Origin: JALZHR01 sp036388635
Lineage (GTDB): Bacteria; Acidobacteriota; Blastocatellia; Pyrinomonadales; Pyrinomonadaceae
Reading direction: 5' to 3'
DNA: 15,542 nucleotides
Assembly: GCA_036388635.1 (NCBI GenBank)
Contig: DASVRL010000419.1
Span: 1 to 15,542 of the forward strand
Part shown: in pieces, positions 14,604-15,542 of the stretch
Layout: each line of letters opens with the position of its first letter
Numbering within the stretch: the stretch's first letter is position 1
The notes under the pieces: model-generated
The model's database searches: none
The model's input: only the letters and a program-made list of their open reading frames with translations
Told to the model about the DNA's origin: nothing
Program-made: the position numbers and the translations under genes

Positions 14604-15542
14604 CTACGGCGTTTCCCAGTTTCCGGTTTCGGATGAGCGAAACAGCGCTTCGATGACCGCCATATTATTGATTGAATCTTCGAGCGAGATGACCGGCTCG
14701 CCGCCCGCGCGAACGGCTCTGGAAAAAACGTCGCCTTGAATCGTATATTGATTGGCGGGCGCGAATTCGATTGTTTCGACGTTTTTGCCGGATAAATCCG
14801 AGCCGTCGTCGAGATAAACGCGCGTCGGCTTATCGAGCGGAATATTAAACGGAATTTCGACTTCGATTCGCCCGCGCGAGCCGAAAAACTGCATTCGCTG
14901 GTGCGGCACGAGCTGCGTGCCGCAAGTAAAGCTCGCCTGCCGTCCCGCCGGAAAATCCAGAATCGCCGAAGCGAGCCGGTCAACCCGCATTTCCGGGTCG
15001 CGCTCGATTAAACCGAGAACCCGGCGCGGCTCGGCGCCGAAAATAAGCCGCGCGATATAAATCGGATAGCAGCCGATGTCCATCAGCGCGCCGCCGCCGA
15101 ATTCCGGTCGGTTGCGAATATTTTCCGCATTGCGGTTGAAATAGCTGAAAAATCCCGAAATAACTTTTAATTCGCCGATGCGCCCCGTTTGAATCAAATC
15201 GCTGACGCCGAGCCATTGCGGATGCGTTCGCACCATAAAGGCTTCCTGAATTATTACCTTGGCGCGATTCCGAACGGCGAGCAGTTTTTCGGCTTCCGCA
15301 ACGGTCAGGCTGAGCGGTTTTTCGCACAAAACGTGTTTTCCGGCTTCGGCGGCTTTAATCGTCCACGAAACGTGCAGGTGATTCGGCAGCGGATTGTAAA
15401 TCGCTTCGATTTCCGCGTCAGCCAGAAGCTCCTCGTATGAGCCGTAAATTTTCGGGATTCCCAGATTTCGCGCCGCTTTTCGCGCCTTCTCCGCGTCTCT
15501 CGAAGCGACGGCGATTATTTTAGACCATTCGCCGCGCTGCAT
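14604..15542 (-). CDS. Gfo/Idh/MocA-family oxidoreductase (N-terminus cut by window edge)
   Basis: 312 residues are visible on the minus strand, ending at TAG (14606-14604). The Met at the right edge is unlikely to be the start. The chain begins after the place where the Rossmann first strand and G-x-G-x-x-G loop should be, so about 20-30 residues lie beyond the window. Visible landmarks, in window numbering, are the strand IIAVASRD with its adenine-side Asp/Arg, NPLPNHLH (50-57), the cofactor-side EKP (74-76), QEAFMVRTHPQW (99-110) and GGGALMDIGCYPI (149-161) in the C-terminal alpha/beta domain. The EAFMxRxHPQ and DIGCYPI style resembles NADP-dependent xylose dehydrogenases and dihydrodiol dehydrogenases. 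It probably oxidises or reduces a sugar or cyclitol, which could yield a lactone, but its substrate and any link to the hydrolases are unproven. It is transcribed towards the ASPIC protein gene. Confidence 0.88.
   Translation of the reverse strand: MQRGEWSKIIAVASRDAEKARKAARNLGIPKIYGSYEELLADAEIEAIYNPLPNHLHVSWTIKAAEAGKHVLCEKPLSLTVAEAEKLLAVRNRAKVIIQEAFMVRTHPQWLGVSDLIQTGRIGELKVISGFFSYFNRNAENIRNRPEFGGGALMDIGCYPIYIARLIFGAEPRRVLGLIERDPEMRVDRLASAILDFPAGRQASFTCGTQLVPHQRMQFFGSRGRIEVEIPFNIPLDKPTRVYLDDGSDLSGKNVETIEFAPANQYTIQGDVFSRAVRAGGEPVISLEDSINNMAVIEALFRSSETGNWETP

Noticed and set aside
14477..14983. 168-codon minus-strand open frame overlapping the end of the ASPIC gene and the oxidoreductase
   Set aside because: Alternative frame of the Gfo/Idh/MocA gene, which has clear EKP and DIGCYP motifs in its own frame.

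Overview
The window looks like a chromosomal piece of an Acidobacteriota-type bacterium (class Blastocatellia / Pyrinomonadales is my best guess). This is inferred from the mix of large secreted TPR/FG-GAP/ASPIC proteins, many exported glycoside hydrolases, moderate G+C, weak or absent Shine-Dalgarno sites and the protein style. No rRNA or marker gene confirms it. All complete genes are on the + strand. The only minus-strand gene is a truncated oxidoreductase at the right edge. I see no tRNA, rRNA, CRISPR array or insertion sequence.

Left end (1-1204): the last 54 codons of an ASPIC/UnbV-domain protein, then a 212-residue secreted protein of unknown function (271-909). After it comes a short coding remnant (931-1068) that reads like the C-terminus of a GH27 alpha-galactosidase with the rest of the gene missing.

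Centre (1205-9217): a glycan-degradation run. It holds an exported GH3 beta-glucosidase with the full set of barley ExoI/BoGH3B-type active-site residues, an exported GH5 endoglucanase-like enzyme, an exported GH20 beta-N-acetylhexosaminidase, a cytoplasmic ROK sugar kinase, and a Tat-targeted seven-bladed lactonase whose start codon lies inside the end of the kinase gene. The plain reading is that beta-linked oligosaccharides (glucan- and HexNAc-containing) are trimmed outside the cytoplasm, the released sugar is phosphorylated inside by the ROK kinase, and a sugar lactone is hydrolysed by the exported lactonase. No transporter or regulator gene is in the window. A perfect 22-bp palindrome with a LacI-family-like core lies between GH3 and GH5.

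Right part (9302-14520): an exported vanadium-dependent haloperoxidase-like protein with all vanadate ligands, a strong 22-bp inverted repeat, and a 1163-residue secreted protein with six TPRs, a seven-loop FG-GAP propeller, an ASPIC/UnbV domain and a ~425-residue C-terminal module I cannot name. This last gene has an extended -10 promoter placed so that transcription should begin at the ATG itself (a leaderless mRNA). A convergent Gfo/Idh/MocA oxidoreductase gene (14604 to the edge) closes the window, separated by a gap that contains a perfect 18-bp tandem duplication.

Most worth a second look: the leaderless promoter and multi-domain architecture of the 1163-aa protein and its adjacency to the haloperoxidase, the LacI-like palindrome, and the GH27 remnant.
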